23,685 nt of DNA from Rhodobiaceae bacterium (GCA_002746275.1 NVWR01000003.1:61928-85612); one strand, 5' to 3'; positions 1 through 9,997 are shown, numbered from the stretch's first letter. Program-made: numbers and translations. The notes: generated from the letters alone by a model not told the origin.

Positions 1-126
1 AGCGGCAATCAACCACTTGTTCTGCCAATCCGCATGTTGATGGAAACATCTACCGTCAATGCTACAGCACATCTGACCGCCGCCACCGTCGACGGCAAAT
101 CGTTGATCACAGCATTGAGCAATTAG
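1..126 (+). CDS. C-terminal fragment of an unidentified protein (5' end outside window)
   Basis: A frame is open from the first base to a TAG at 124-126, giving 41 residues that end in GKSLITALSN. The residues are mixed and not low-complexity, and the stop lies 5 bp before the convergent stop codon of the mutase gene. This tight tail-to-tail packing is what one expects of a real gene end. I do not recognise the family. Because only 41 codons are visible, the frame could be open by chance. Confidence 0.4.
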   Translation, partial: SGNQPLVLPIRMLMETSTVNATAHLTAATVDGKSLITALSN

Positions 127-131
127 TCAAT

Positions 132-2285
132 TCAGCTCGATCGCTTCTCACGGATGAGCTGCAACACATCAGACGCACACTTGATGATGTTTGAGCCTGG
201 TCCGAAAATAGCTGATGCCCCAGCCTTGTAGAGAAAATCATAGTCCTGCGCCGGGATCACGCCACCAACAATGACGACTACGTCTCCTGCACCGGCTGCT
301 TCCAGCGACTTGATGATTTCCGGCACCAGCGTTTTGTGCCCGGCAGCAAGGCTGGAAATACCGATGACGTGAACATCATTTTCGATCGCATCACGCGCAG
401 CTTCATCGGGTGTCTGAAACAACGGTCCCACATCCACGTCAAACCCAAGGTCTGCAAAAGCGGTCGCAACCACTTTGGCACCCCGGTCATGCCCGTCCTG
501 GCCGACTTTAACCACCAGCATGCGGGGCCGACGGCCTTCCTCTTTCGCAAAGTCTTCAATTTCGACCTGAATTTTGCCGAACGCATCGTCGCCTTCATAA
601 GCTTGAGAATATACGCCTGACACGGTCTTCACCTCCGCCCGATGACGCCCAAAAACAATTTCCATAGCGTCTGAAATTTCGCCAACCGTTGCCCGTGCCC
701 GCGCCGCCTCAATCGCAAGCTCCAGCAGATTGGCATCGCCCTTAGCCCCTTCTGTCAGCGCGGCAAGCGTTGCTTTGGTTTTTGCCTCATCGCGCGTTGC
801 CCGTATTTGGGTCAGCCGGGCGACCTGAGCTTCACGCACTTTGGCATTATCCACTTCCAGCGTATCAATCGCATCTTCTTTCGCGAGTTGATACTTGTTG
901 ACCCCGACGACAACTTCTTCGCCGCGGTCAATCCGTGCCTGCTTACGCGCAGCCGCTTCCTCAATCTCAAGCTTGGGCATACCGCTTTCTACGGCCTTGG
1001 TCATGCCGCCAAGCGCCTCCACTTCCTGGATTTTCGCCCAGGCGGCAGTGGCAAGAGAATGCGTCAATGTCTCGATGTAATAAGAACCACCCAACGGATC
1101 GATGACATTGGTGATGCCACTTTCTTCCTGGATCACCAATTGCGTATTGCGCGCAATGCGGGCGGAAAAGTCGGTGGGCAACGCAATGGCTTCATCCAAC
1201 GCATTCGTATGCAGGCTCTGCGTGCCGCCGAGCACAGCGGCAAGCGCTTCCAGGGTGGTGCGAACCACATTGTTGTAGGGATCTTTTTCTGTGAGCGACA
1301 CGCCAGACGTCTGACAGTGCGTGCGCAACATCAAGGACTTGGGGTTCGTCGCCCCGAACTCAGACATGATGCGATGCCACAAAAGCCGGGCGGCGCGCAA
1401 CTTTGCCACTTCCATAAAGAAGTTCATGCCGATAGCAAAAAAGAAGGAAAGCCGGGGCGCGAAGTCATCAACCTTGAGACCCCCTGCCGCTGCGATGCGG
1501 ACATATTCCATCCCATCGGCAAGCGTGAAAGCCAGCTCTTGAACCTGCGTCGCACCAGCTTCTTGCATGTGATAGCCGGAAATCGAAATCGTGTTGTACT
1601 TCGGCATGTTCTTGGAGCAATAGGCGATAATGTCCGCAATGATCCGCATGGAGGGTGCCGGCGGATAGATATAGGTGTTGCGGACCATGAACTCCTTCAG
1701 AATGTCATTCTGGATGGTTCCGGCCAACTTATCCGGTGACACGCCCTGCTCTTCTGCCGCAACGATATAGTTCGCCAGATTAGGGATCACAGCGCCATTC
1801 ATGGTCATTGAGACCGACATCTCATCAAGCGGAATACCGTTAAAGAGGATTTTCATGTCCTCGACGGAGTCAATGGCCACGCCAGCCTTACCCACGTCGC
1901 CAACCACCCGAGGATGATCACTGTCATAACCCCGGTGGGTTGCCAGATCGAAAGCAATCGACAGGCCTTTTTGGCCAGCAGCCAAATTCCGGCGATAAAA
2001 CGCATTAGATTCTTCGGCCGTCGAGAACCCGGCATATTGGCGAATGGTCCACGGGCGCCCCGCATACATCGTGGCCTGGGGACCGCGGATAAAGGGAGCG
2101 ACACCCGGCATCGAATTCACGTCGTAGCCGTCCGCCGCCAGCGCTTCAAGGTCTGCCGCTGTATAGAGCGCCTTGACGTCAATCCCTTCAGGGGTCGCCC
2201 ATGTCAAAGTGTCAACAGATCGTCCCTTCATCTGCTTTTCAGCCAGGGTTTTCCATGTCTCGAAGGGAGTGGTGCCGCTGCCCAT
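132..2285 (-). CDS. scpA: Methylmalonyl-CoA mutase, full-length single chain
   Basis: Adenosylcobalamin-dependent enzyme interconverting (R)-methylmalonyl-CoA and succinyl-CoA, the last step of propionyl-CoA catabolism or, in reverse, part of the ethylmalonyl-CoA route. The 717-residue protein carries the N-terminal TIM-barrel catalytic domain (about 1-540) and the C-terminal B12-binding domain (about 585-717). Visible landmarks are the active-site tyrosine in [12 protein letters not shown] (Y84), the histidine in [10 protein letters not shown] (H239) and the cobalamin motif [10 protein letters not shown] with the DxHxxG signature (D597, H599, G602). The length is that of a catalytic alpha chain; no small subunit gene and no MeaB/ArgK chaperone is in the window. 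Start: ATG at 2285, with only a weak ribosome-binding site, but the first 30 residues ([12 protein letters not shown]) fit the family. Other symbols in use are mutB, mcmA and bhbA. The family call is near certain. Confidence 0.97.
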   Translation of the reverse strand: MGSGTTPFETWKTLAEKQMKGRSVDTLTWATPEGIDVKALYTAADLEALAADGYDVNSMPGVAPFIRGPQATMYAGRPWTIRQYAGFSTAEESNAFYRRNLAAGQKGLSIAFDLATHRGYDSDHPRVVGDVGKAGVAIDSVEDMKILFNGIPLDEMSVSMTMNGAVIPNLANYIVAAEEQGVSPDKLAGTIQNDILKEFMVRNTYIYPPAPSMRIIADIIAYCSKNMPKYNTISISGYHMQEAGATQVQELAFTLADGMEYVRIAAAGGLKVDDFAPRLSFFFAIGMNFFMEVAKLRAARLLWHRIMSEFGATNPKSLMLRTHCQTSGVSLTEKDPYNNVVRTTLEALAAVLGGTQSLHTNALDEAIALPTDFSARIARNTQLVIQEESGITNVIDPLGGSYYIETLTHSLATAAWAKIQEVEALGGMTKAVESGMPKLEIEEAAARKQARIDRGEEVVVGVNKYQLAKEDAIDTLEVDNAKVREAQVARLTQIRATRDEAKTKATLAALTEGAKGDANLLELAIEAARARATVGEISDAMEIVFGRHRAEVKTVSGVYSQAYEGDDAFGKIQVEIEDFAKEEGRRPRMLVVKVGQDGHDRGAKVVATAFADLGFDVDVGPLFQTPDEAARDAIENDVHVIGISSLAAGHKTLVPEIIKSLEAAGAGDVVVIVGGVIPAQDYDFLYKAGASAIFGPGSNIIKCASDVLQLIREKRSS

Positions 2286-2677
2286 AATGATGCCCGCAAT
2301 TTGTAAGGTACAATTTGGCGCGGAGTATCGTGGAAGGGCGCATTCGGGTCAACAAAGCCTTGAAAACTGCCGCTAACGCAAGCCCATCCCTGCGTTATAG
2401 GCCCAGCCGGGCATTGCATTTGGGAATGTTGGGGGGTGCGACGACAGGCCAAACAACGCAAGACCTGCCGCCGCGATCCGGCCATCGGCGTATGGGGATA
2501 TTCTGGGGCACGCCACCGAACCATGCACGTGCTGCTTTCTGGGAGGTCCACAGCACGCAACGAGATCATCTACAAAGCACCGGAAAACCGCAAAACACAC
2601 CGGTGCACAAGCGCGTGAGCCTTCCCCATCAACGTCTTGTTAACGATGATAGGCGGAACGCGTTTCACAGACGCAAA

Positions 2678-2706
2678 TTGACGGCAATTTTCCTCCACTT
2701 TTACAC
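2678..2706 (+). promoter_or_regulatory. Possible sigma70-type promoter for the histidine kinase
   Basis: TTGACG (2678-2683) is a good -35 element. It is followed after 17 bp by TTACAC (2701-2706), a poor -10 element. Position (about 90 bp before the start codon) and spacing are right, but the weak -10 leaves this tentative. Confidence 0.3.
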
Positions 2707-2788
2707 AAATTTTTACCCCAGCCGCTGAAACTGAGACATCACTGCAACTGCCGCAACACCGTCCCTATTTACGGCAGACGACGACAGT

Positions 2789-2793
2789 GGAGG
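2789..2793 (+). promoter_or_regulatory. Shine-Dalgarno GGAGG that favours a TTG start
   Basis: GGAGG at 2789-2793 is followed after 5 nt by TTG (2799-2801). The in-frame GTG at 2787 overlaps this element and has no good site of its own upstream. The site therefore argues for initiation at TTG 2799 rather than GTG 2787. Confidence 0.55.
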
Positions 2794-2798
2794 TCCGT

Positions 2799-5189
2799 TT
2801 GATACGAGAGCTGAAGGCAAAAATAGAAGGGTTGATCCACGACCGAGCACAACGCTCCGTTGAAGGTGTCGTCCTGTCTTCAGATCGCCTTCGCCAGGCG
2901 CGGGCAGATCAGTTCAACACCGTCATCCGCCAATACCGCACAGCCCCGCTCATGATGTCGGTCTTTGCGATCTCTCTCGTGTTCTTCCTGGACAGCGCCT
3001 ATCCCTCATTCGTCCCCATCTTTTGGGCAAGTGCTGTCATTTTGGCCTATGGCGTCATGGTCCTCGTGCAGGAGAGTTATTTCCGCTCCCCGGATGTAAA
3101 GAACAACCCGGATCGATGGATCAAGCTTTATGCGCTGGCCTACTGGATATGTAACATCGTCTGGGTCTGTCTCCTGCCCATCTTCTGGGCACCCGACAAT
3201 CCGACCCAGGAAATGTTTCTTTTCATGATCCTGATCTGCCACGTTGTGACTGTGACGGCCATCAGTTTCCGAAACCTCCCCGTCCTTTATGCGACCAGCG
3301 GGCCCGCGATCATCATGGCCACCCTCGGGGCTTTTTCAAACGGCGAACAAGTCTACTTTGTCCTTGGAATATTAATTGCGGGGCTTTTCGCCTTCCTCAT
3401 GTGGATCGCACATTCCGCTCACAAACAAAGCCTGGAAAATTTCTCCGTGCGATTTCGCAACGAGGAATTAATCGAAGATTTGGCTCACGCGATCGAAGCA
3501 TCTAACGCAACCAGGGCAAGAGCCGAGGAAGCGAACCTCAATTTACGCGAACGAGAAGAACTCTTCCGCGCCCTTGTCGAAAATGCTTACGACACTATCC
3601 TCCTAACCGATGATCAGGGGCTTGTGCGATACGCAGCACCGTCAATCAAACAGTTTGGCATGAGCGCTGACAAGGCTATTGGCCGCTCCATCAACGAAAT
3701 ACTCGCCTCAGCCAACGACGAAAACACCAACACTTTGTACAATGCCATCAAGCAAGAAAAATCACACGGCCACGTGCAAAAGCTAAAAGACCATGTCAAA
3801 ACCAGCGACGGGCGCGATGCATGGATTGAAGCATCGGTCACAGACCTACGAGGCTCCGCCAGCGTTGGGGGGCTCGTCCTCAATATCCGAGATGTGACCA
3901 CCCGCCAGCGCGCTGACGATGAAATGCACCAGCACCTTGAGGTATTGGACTCCCTCGCCACAGGTGCTTCGCTTGATGTAATTTTGAAGAAAATCACCAC
4001 CAGCGTCGATCACACCAACACTGGCGCCTACTCCGCGATCTTCCTCGTTGATGACACATCCCGCGTCGTGCGAACCACATCATCAAACGTCCCTACCCAA
4101 TTGCTGGAAAGCATTGAAGGCATGATTCTGTCGCCCACCGACGGCTGCTGCGGTGCAGCCATCGCACGCGGCGAGCGGGTGATTGTTTCCGATGTGTCAT
4201 CCGATCCGCTGGAGCAGGACTATCTCGGACTCCTCGGCAATCTGGGATTTTCCTCCTGTTGGGCCCAACCCATTTTTTCGCGCGGGGGACGCATTTTGGG
4301 CACGCTAACGACGTTCTATAAAGAACAGCGCGCACCCACGAATATCGAGATCGCCTTTGTCAGTGGTTCTGCTTATCTCGCAGGCATCGCCATCGACCGT
4401 AGACAGCAGGAAAATCAGCTGCGCGAGGCCAGCGAAAACGCCGAAATGGCCAACCGCTCAAAATCCCGTTTCCTCGCCACCATGAGCCATGAACTGCGCA
4501 CGCCTTTGAATGCCATCATCGGATTTTCCGAAGTGATGCAGCAGGAGATGTTTGGCAAACTTGGGAATGATCGCTACCGCGAATATATGACGGACATCTT
4601 GAATAGCGGACGACATCTGCTCAGCATGATTGACGACATTCTCGACCTTTCAAAGATCGAAGCCGGACGTTACGACCTCGAAGAACGCGATATGGATATT
4701 GGGGAAGCAATCTCCTGGTCCGCCGAGCTCATCCGACCAAAGGCTTCGGCAGGCGGCCTTGAACTCATTTTGGATACCAACCCAGACTTACCGCTTGTCT
4801 ATGCAGACAGGCGCACAATCCGGCAAATCCTTTTGAACTTGCTCTCCAACGCCGTAAAATTCACAAACCCTGGCGGCACTGTGACCATCACCACCGAAGT
4901 CAATGAGCGAACCGGCCTGACCATCGCCGTTACGGATACAGGGATTGGCATTCCAGCAGACAAGATCGCCGAAGCACTTGAGCCCTTCGTGCAAGTTGAA
5001 AGTGAATTGACCGGCAAAAATCACGGCACTGGCCTCGGCCTGTCCATCACAAAACATCTGGTTGAAATGCACAACGGAGGCTTCAACCTCACCAGTGAGG
5101 AAGGGGTCGGCACATGCGTGAGCTTCTCGCTGCCCCCCCAAAGGCTGATAACAATCCCTACCGCCAGCACCAGCACCGCCAAAAGCTAG
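2799..5189 (+). CDS. Membrane-bound PAS-GAF sensor histidine kinase
   Basis: Two-component sensor kinase of 796 residues from the TTG chosen here (800 from GTG 2787). Order: a short cytoplasmic N-terminus, hydrophobic segments over roughly residues 45-215, a short helical linker, a PAS domain (about 250-375), a GAF domain (about 380-545), then the HisKA and HATPase_c core. The phospho-acceptor histidine is H564 in MSHELRTPLN. The N box is LLNLLSNAVKF (N684), G1 is DTGIGIP (D713) and G2 is GTGLGLS (from G743). The HisKA sequence, with FSEVMQQEMFGKLGN followed by SGRHLLSMIDDILDLSKIEAG, resembles alphaproteobacterial PleC/DivJ-type kinases. There is no receiver domain and no response regulator next to it, so the partner is encoded elsewhere. 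The signal sensed cannot be told from sequence. Confidence 0.95.
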   Translation: MIRELKAKIEGLIHDRAQRSVEGVVLSSDRLRQARADQFNTVIRQYRTAPLMMSVFAISLVFFLDSAYPSFVPIFWASAVILAYGVMVLVQESYFRSPDVKNNPDRWIKLYALAYWICNIVWVCLLPIFWAPDNPTQEMFLFMILICHVVTVTAISFRNLPVLYATSGPAIIMATLGAFSNGEQVYFVLGILIAGLFAFLMWIAHSAHKQSLENFSVRFRNEELIEDLAHAIEASNATRARAEEANLNLREREELFRALVENAYDTILLTDDQGLVRYAAPSIKQFGMSADKAIGRSINEILASANDENTNTLYNAIKQEKSHGHVQKLKDHVKTSDGRDAWIEASVTDLRGSASVGGLVLNIRDVTTRQRADDEMHQHLEVLDSLATGASLDVILKKITTSVDHTNTGAYSAIFLVDDTSRVVRTTSSNVPTQLLESIEGMILSPTDGCCGAAIARGERVIVSDVSSDPLEQDYLGLLGNLGFSSCWAQPIFSRGGRILGTLTTFYKEQRAPTNIEIAFVSGSAYLAGIAIDRRQQENQLREASENAEMANRSKSRFLATMSHELRTPLNAIIGFSEVMQQEMFGKLGNDRYREYMTDILNSGRHLLSMIDDILDLSKIEAGRYDLEERDMDIGEAISWSAELIRPKASAGGLELILDTNPDLPLVYADRRTIRQILLNLLSNAVKFTNPGGTVTITTEVNERTGLTIAVTDTGIGIPADKIAEALEPFVQVESELTGKNHGTGLGLSITKHLVEMHNGGFNLTSEEGVGTCVSFSLPPQRLITIPTASTSTAKS

Positions 5190-5252
5190 CCACCATCAAA
5201 GCAAGACGGGCAACCACTGACAAGGCCGCCCGCTCTTTCGTTTGACAACCGC

Positions 5253-6536
5253 TTAGCGGCGATCCGCATTCTTATTGATGTAACCAAACAGATGTCCGCC
5301 GACTTTGCGGATCTGAATTTCTTCAGCCCCTTCCGTAATCCGGTACCGGCGATGATGCCGATAGATATGCTCAAACGGCTTGTGCCTAGAATACCCGATC
5401 CCCCCATGCACCTGCATCGCAAGGTCTGCAGCTTGGCAGACCAGGCGGTTCGCCCGGTAGTTGCACATGGAAACCTTGTCTGAGAGACGGATCGCCACTT
5501 CCGGCTTTGTCATCTGATCCATCTGCCACGCGGTTTTGTGAACCAGGGTCCGGATCATTTCACATTCCGTGTGCGCCTCGACAAGCGGAAATTGGATTGC
5601 CTGATTGGTTGCCAGCGGCTTGCCAAAAGGCTTGCGGTTCTTTGCGTATTCCACACTCTCATTGACGCAGAACTGTGCAGCCCCAACGCTTGACGCCGCC
5701 TGCCGGATGCGGTTTTCGTGCACAAAGTGCTGCGCGAGAACAAGGCCGTTCTCCCGTGGCCCCAAGACCGCACTGTCCGGCACCCAGACATTCGTGAGGG
5801 AGATACGCGGATGGTCTGTAGGCATGTTGAAGGTCCACAGATATTCCTCAATCTTGAAGCCTTCCGTGTCCGTCGGCACAAGAAAGCAGGTAATCCCTTT
5901 TGCGGACCCATCATCACCACTGGTGCGCGCAAAGATCATGTCGTAGTTCGCGACGTGAAGGCCAGTGTTCCACATCTTCTCACCATTGATGAGCCATCCA
6001 TCAACACCGTCGCGCTTTTCTGGCACGCCGCGTGTTTCCATCCAGGTTGCATCAGACCCGTGCTCTGGTTCGGTCAGCCCGAACGCCACCTTATGGGTGC
6101 CCGCAAGCATGCCTTCGATAAACACTTTCTTCTGCTCTTCCGTTCCGAAATCGCGGAACATCAAAACTTGTGGAAAATTACCAACAATCGAACTCTCGTT
6201 CTGCAGGTCGTTGTGAAGGCCCAGACCCTTTGCGGCGAGATGTTCGCGGATCACGGCCATGTCCAGATTGCTGCCATTGGCCCCGCCATACTCTTCCGGC
6301 AGCGCGTAGCGAAGGTGACCGGCAGCGTCGGCCACTCGGCGCATTTCGCGCAGCAAGTCTTCCCAGTCCTCCCGCGGCAGACCGTCATTATCCCAGTCAG
6401 TGCGGGCGTGCTCGCGCCGATGGTCAAAAAACCGCATATTGTCGTCTTGTTGCTCCAGCGGCTTGATTTCCTTCTCAATAAAGTCATCAAGTACTGTCAG
6501 GTAGTCCCGTAGCTGTTGTGGGATCTCGAAATCCAT
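5253..6536 (-). CDS. Acyl-CoA dehydrogenase family protein (about 427 aa)
   Basis: FAD-dependent alpha,beta-dehydrogenation of an acyl-CoA thioester, passing electrons to ETF. Visible features: the FAD/substrate region FGLTEPEHGSDATWMETRG, followed by GWLINGEKMWNTG in the middle domain; the C-terminal helical domain with AMQVHGGIGYSRHKPFEH; and YRITEGAEEIQ, whose glutamate (E402) aligns with the catalytic base of medium-chain dehydrogenases (YEG motif). Start: I prefer ATG 6536 (MDFEIPQQL), preceded at good spacing by GGGGA. The frame stays open to ATG 6605, but that codon sits at the predicted transcription start and the extra residues look non-conserved. Chain-length specificity is unknown. 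It converges on the histidine kinase with a 63-bp gap. Confidence 0.93.
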   Translation of the reverse strand: MDFEIPQQLRDYLTVLDDFIEKEIKPLEQQDDNMRFFDHRREHARTDWDNDGLPREDWEDLLREMRRVADAAGHLRYALPEEYGGANGSNLDMAVIREHLAAKGLGLHNDLQNESSIVGNFPQVLMFRDFGTEEQKKVFIEGMLAGTHKVAFGLTEPEHGSDATWMETRGVPEKRDGVDGWLINGEKMWNTGLHVANYDMIFARTSGDDGSAKGITCFLVPTDTEGFKIEEYLWTFNMPTDHPRISLTNVWVPDSAVLGPRENGLVLAQHFVHENRIRQAASSVGAAQFCVNESVEYAKNRKPFGKPLATNQAIQFPLVEAHTECEMIRTLVHKTAWQMDQMTKPEVAIRLSDKVSMCNYRANRLVCQAADLAMQVHGGIGYSRHKPFEHIYRHHRRYRITEGAEEIQIRKVGGHLFGYINKNADRR

Positions 6537-6612
6537 GTGCATCTTCCCCGAATGTCTGGAAGCTGATTGGGGGCCGCCCCCGAGAACAGCTTCAAAAAGT
6601 ATCAATGAGACG

Positions 6613-6640
6613 ACTATAGAGGGCGAACTTGCGATGGTAA
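6613..6640 (-). promoter_or_regulatory. Possible promoter for the acyl-CoA dehydrogenase at 5253-6536
   Basis: On the minus strand, TTACCA (6640-6635) is followed after 16 bp by TATAGT (6618-6613), matching 4/6 and 5/6 of the sigma70 hexamers. The implied transcription start, near 6605, leaves about a 70-nt leader before ATG 6536 and excludes the longer reading frame. Confidence 0.4.
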
Positions 6641-6797
6641 GTCGTGACGTAAGGGAAGGTTGTGCGAAATATCCACAAAATTTCTTAACGCCCGTCCGCC
6701 CTCAAGAGCCCGGACACACTAGATTTAGCCGTGAACGGATCGCGAAAATCGCGGAGATGCCGATTCGGACGCGATTCGTTCTCCCAATGATCCGAAA

Positions 6798-6817
6798 GTT
6801 AACGAGCAACCGTTAAC
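6798..6817. repeat. Inverted repeat GTTAACG / CGTTAAC
   Basis: Two perfect 7-bp arms, GTTAACG (6798-6804) and CGTTAAC (6811-6817), are separated by AGCAAC. Each arm contains a full HpaI-type palindrome. It sits 60 bp upstream of the helicase start, in the divergent spacer, so an operator is plausible. It resembles CtrA half-sites (TTAA), but the spacing of the two TTAA cores is 10 rather than 7 nt. Confidence 0.45.
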
Positions 6818-6877
6818 GGCCATAAAGGGGCCTGTGGGCAACGCAAAGTGGCCTTGCATTCACCCTCAAGAGCCGCA

Positions 6878-9800
6878 ATGGTGCGCGCCGACATGACCGC
6901 ACCTCGCGCCCGACCGGCGCCGCCCGGCAGCCATATCACTGCCATCCTGGGCCCAACCAATACCGGCAAAACGCATCTCGCCATCGAGCGCATGCTGGGT
7001 CATAAGTCCGGCATGATCGGCCAGCCGCTTCGCCTGCTCGCCCGCGAAGTCTATGAGCGGATCCGCGCGCGCGTGTCTCCCTCTGAAGTGGCCCTGATGA
7101 CCGGCGAGGAAAAAATCATCCCCCCGCAAGCGCGCTATTTTGTCTGCACGACAGAATCGATGCCCTGGGACCGCGACGTCGACTTTTTGGCAGTAGACGA
7201 AATCCAGCTCGCCGCAGACCCAGACCGAGGACATATTTTTACAGATCGCCTGCTGCGCGCCCGGGGCGGCGAGGAGACCATGTTTCTAGGCTCCAAGACG
7301 GCACGCCCCTTGATCAAAAAACTTCTCCCCGACGCAGAGATCACCACCCGCCCGCGCCTGTCCATCTTGTCCCATTCAGGACATCGCAAATTGACAAAGC
7401 TGCCGCGTCGAACAGCGATTGTCGATTTCTCCGCGGACCGGGTTTATGCCATAGCGGAATTGATCCGCCGACAACGTGGCGGCGCCGCCGTGGTGATGGG
7501 TGCCCTGAGCCCTCGGACCCGCAACGCCCAGGTCGCTCTCTATCAAAATGGAGATGTGGACTACCTGATCGCCACGGACGCCATCGGCATGGGACTGAAC
7601 ATGGACGTGGACCATGTGGCCTTTGCCTCGACATCTAAATTTGATGGATCGCGTCATCGCCCTCTCAAGGTGGCAGAGCTTGCCCAGATTGCCGGTCGTG
7701 CGGGACGCCACATGAATGACGGCACTTTTGGCACCACCGGCGAAGCCCGACCGCTGACCCCAGAAACAATTGAGCGCATTGAAGATCATCGCTTTGAAGC
7801 CGACCCTGTCTTTCATTGGCGCAATTCAGATATTGATTTTTCGACCCTGAAAGATCTGATCGCCTCTCTGGAACAACCCCCTGGTCGCGATGGTCTTGCG
7901 CGCGCACCTATGGCGATCGACCTGGAAGCTGTGATTTTGTTGTCACGGAATGAAGATATTCAACGCATCGCGGCAGCCCCCGCGGCCATCGGTCTTCTAT
8001 GGGAAGTTGCGCAAATTCCCGATTTTCGCAAGACCATGATCAGCGAGCATACCGATCTCATTGCACGCGTCTATCGCTCCCTCATGGCGGATGAGGGGCG
8101 GATCTCCCAGGATTGGCTGGATCAACAGGTTACCCGGCTCGACCGGGTGGAGGGCGACATTGATACGCTCTCCAACAGGATAGCCCACATGCGCACTTGG
8201 ACGTATATTGCCAATCGGTCGGGATGGCTTGATGATGCCCCCCATTGGCAAGAGCGCACGCGCGCTGTAGAGGATAGATTGTCAGATGCTCTCCACGAGC
8301 GTTTGACCCAACGTTTCGTCGACAGGCGGACGAGTGTTTTGATGAAACGTCTGCGCGAACGCGAGGATTTGATGGCGTCGATTAGTGAAGATGGCGATGT
8401 ACTCGTCGAAGGTGAATTTGTTGGCAAGCTGCAGGGATTTGTCTTTGTGGCAGACCCGCGCGCTGAAGGCATCCACGAGAAAGCTCTCCGGGCGGCGTCC
8501 GACAAAGCGCTCGCCGGTGAGATAATTGCCCGAGCTGGCAAGATCGCAATGGCACCAGCCAGCGACATCCAGATCTCAGAGCAGGGGCACTTCATCTGGC
8601 AGGGACACATTGTCGGACATCTCGCCTCAGGAGATACACCCCTAGCGCCGAAAGTCACCGTGCTTGCCAGTGAACAGCTGAACGGGCCAGAGCGCGACAA
8701 AGTCGTCGAGCGCCTCCAAAGCTGGATCAGGGTCCATATCGCAACTGTCCTCGAGCCTCTGGAGCAACTCCGCGCGGGCGAAGAATTGACCGGGCTGGCC
8801 AAAGGCGTCGCCTTCCAGCTTGTTGAAAACCTCGGCAGCATGAACCGGGAGCAGATCGCAGAAGATGTGCGCGCCCTGGATCAGGAAGCCCGAGGACAAT
8901 TGCGCAAAAAGGGTGTTCGTTTCGGTGCCCACTCGATTTTTGTGCCTGCTCTTTTGAAGCCAGCACCGGCAAGGCTCATCCTCATTCTGTGGACATTGAA
9001 CCGTCCGCTCGACGATCAAAATACCAACCCGTTCGACAACATGCCCACGCCACCGGCACCTGGCCTCACTTCTGTGACCGTCGACCCTGCCGCCTCCAAA
9101 GAATTTTACGAGGCCATTGGATTTCGCGTCTGCGGGCCCCGCGCGGTACGTCGCGACATGCTGGAGCGCCTCGCCGATGTGATCCGCCCCATCATCACGG
9201 AGCGCCGCTACAAAGGCGGGGTGTTGATCGACCCAGACATGATGTCGATCATGGGCTGCTCAGCCGAAGAAATGGCCGGCATTCTGGGAGGCTTAGGATA
9301 CAGGAAGGCTGTCGAAAAATTCTCCAGCGAAGAGATTGCTCAAGCCGAACGCCTGACGGCAGTTGCCAAAGCTCCCAAGACTATCGCTGCAACCACAGCG
9401 CACGTCCCAGCAGCTCCAACACCACCTACAACAGAAGCATCAAAGGAGCCCGCGAAGGACAGCCAGACGGATGAGGCAAAAGACCTAGCCGCCCAGGCCA
9501 CGACGCCACCCGCTAGCCCCGACGCCCCAGATGCCACCGCCGCAGCCACGCCCGAAGCTCCCACCACGAGTGGGGAGCCCGCAACGGAACAGGCTGTCGA
9601 ACAAACTGCGACACCCGCACCAGCGGCAAGCCCTGAAACATCCACGACAGAAACCGCTGCAGCCGAGACTGTAAAAACAGAATCAACGGAAACCACTGCG
9701 GAAGATCAGACCCCCGCCGTAGCCGTGGCAGAACCGATTGAGCTGGAAATTTGGCGCCCACAGCGTAGACATAGTCACAAAGGACCAGGACGCTCTCCAC

Positions 9801-9997
9801 GCCAGCAGGGCAAGTCTGATCGCTCAGACAAGGCAAAGCGTGGCAAGTCTGGTCCGAGCAAAGGCCCTCGAAAACAGAACGCTTCAAAAGGGTCCGACAA
9901 CCATCGCTCAAGACCTCCCAAAAGAGAGAAGCCGATGGATCCAGACTCACCCTTTGCCGCTCTCGCAGCCCTGAAAAACCTCACACCTAAAAAATGA
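6878..9997 (+). CDS. SUV3-like DExH RNA helicase with long low-complexity and basic tail
   Basis: ATP-dependent helicase of the SUV3 type, in mitochondria the RNA-decay partner of PNPase; the bacterial role is less well defined. Numbering from ATG 6878 (1039 aa): Walker A GPTNTGKT (25-32), Walker B DEIQ (107-110), motif VI QIAGRAGR (270-277), then the SUV3 C-terminal helical region. From about 827 to 950 the chain becomes Ala/Thr/Pro/Glu-rich and disordered-looking. A Lys/Arg/Ser/Gly-rich tail follows, ending near DPDSPFAALAALK, a terminal motif I associate with alphaproteobacterial members. Start is uncertain: GTG 6848, ATG 6878 and ATG 6893 are in frame; 6878 has a weak AAGAG at 5-nt spacing and all motifs lie downstream. 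The stop overlaps the next start as ATGA (9994-9997), so the S4 protein is probably translationally coupled. Confidence 0.93.
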   Translation: MVRADMTAPRARPAPPGSHITAILGPTNTGKTHLAIERMLGHKSGMIGQPLRLLAREVYERIRARVSPSEVALMTGEEKIIPPQARYFVCTTESMPWDRDVDFLAVDEIQLAADPDRGHIFTDRLLRARGGEETMFLGSKTARPLIKKLLPDAEITTRPRLSILSHSGHRKLTKLPRRTAIVDFSADRVYAIAELIRRQRGGAAVVMGALSPRTRNAQVALYQNGDVDYLIATDAIGMGLNMDVDHVAFASTSKFDGSRHRPLKVAELAQIAGRAGRHMNDGTFGTTGEARPLTPETIERIEDHRFEADPVFHWRNSDIDFSTLKDLIASLEQPPGRDGLARAPMAIDLEAVILLSRNEDIQRIAAAPAAIGLLWEVAQIPDFRKTMISEHTDLIARVYRSLMADEGRISQDWLDQQVTRLDRVEGDIDTLSNRIAHMRTWTYIANRSGWLDDAPHWQERTRAVEDRLSDALHERLTQRFVDRRTSVLMKRLREREDLMASISEDGDVLVEGEFVGKLQGFVFVADPRAEGIHEKALRAASDKALAGEIIARAGKIAMAPASDIQISEQGHFIWQGHIVGHLASGDTPLAPKVTVLASEQLNGPERDKVVERLQSWIRVHIATVLEPLEQLRAGEELTGLAKGVAFQLVENLGSMNREQIAEDVRALDQEARGQLRKKGVRFGAHSIFVPALLKPAPARLILILWTLNRPLDDQNTNPFDNMPTPPAPGLTSVTVDPAASKEFYEAIGFRVCGPRAVRRDMLERLADVIRPIITERRYKGGVLIDPDMMSIMGCSAEEMAGILGGLGYRKAVEKFSSEEIAQAERLTAVAKAPKTIAATTAHVPAAPTPPTTEASKEPAKDSQTDEAKDLAAQATTPPASPDAPDATAAATPEAPTTSGEPATEQAVEQTATPAPAASPETSTTETAAAETVKTESTETTAEDQTPAVAVAEPIELEIWRPQRRHSHKGPGRSPRQQGKSDRSDKAKRGKSGPSKGPRKQNASKGSDNHRSRPPKREKPMDPDSPFAALAALKNLTPKK

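Larger units (their letters stand above)
2286..2798. other. Gene-free spacer between mutase and histidine kinase, with two inverted repeats
   Basis: About 510 bp between divergently transcribed genes. I see no convincing coding frame. There are two perfect 7-bp inverted repeats: TAACGCA (2374-2380) with TGCGTTA (2391-2397), 10-nt loop, and GCACCGG (2577-2583) with CCGGTGC (2600-2606), 16-nt loop. The first lies about 90 bp upstream of the mutase start. There is also a GCACGTGC palindrome at 2525-2532. Neither hairpin is followed by a T-tract, so they are not terminators. They could be operators or leader structures. The length is more than two divergent promoters need. Confidence 0.5.

Noticed and set aside
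807..1739. Plus-strand open frame of 310 codons inside the mutase gene
   Set aside because: It is the complement of a highly conserved enzyme; composition is arbitrary and no family is recognisable.
2315..2728. Plus-strand open frame of 137 codons in the mutase/kinase spacer
   Set aside because: It has no ribosome-binding site and its composition is unstructured; overlapping frames on both strands are equally long, as in non-coding GC-rich DNA.
5190..5252. Terminator between the histidine kinase and the acyl-CoA dehydrogenase
   Set aside because: Only a 5-bp CGGGC/GCCCG pair with a 16-nt loop (5207-5232) and an interrupted T-run is present, too weak to call.
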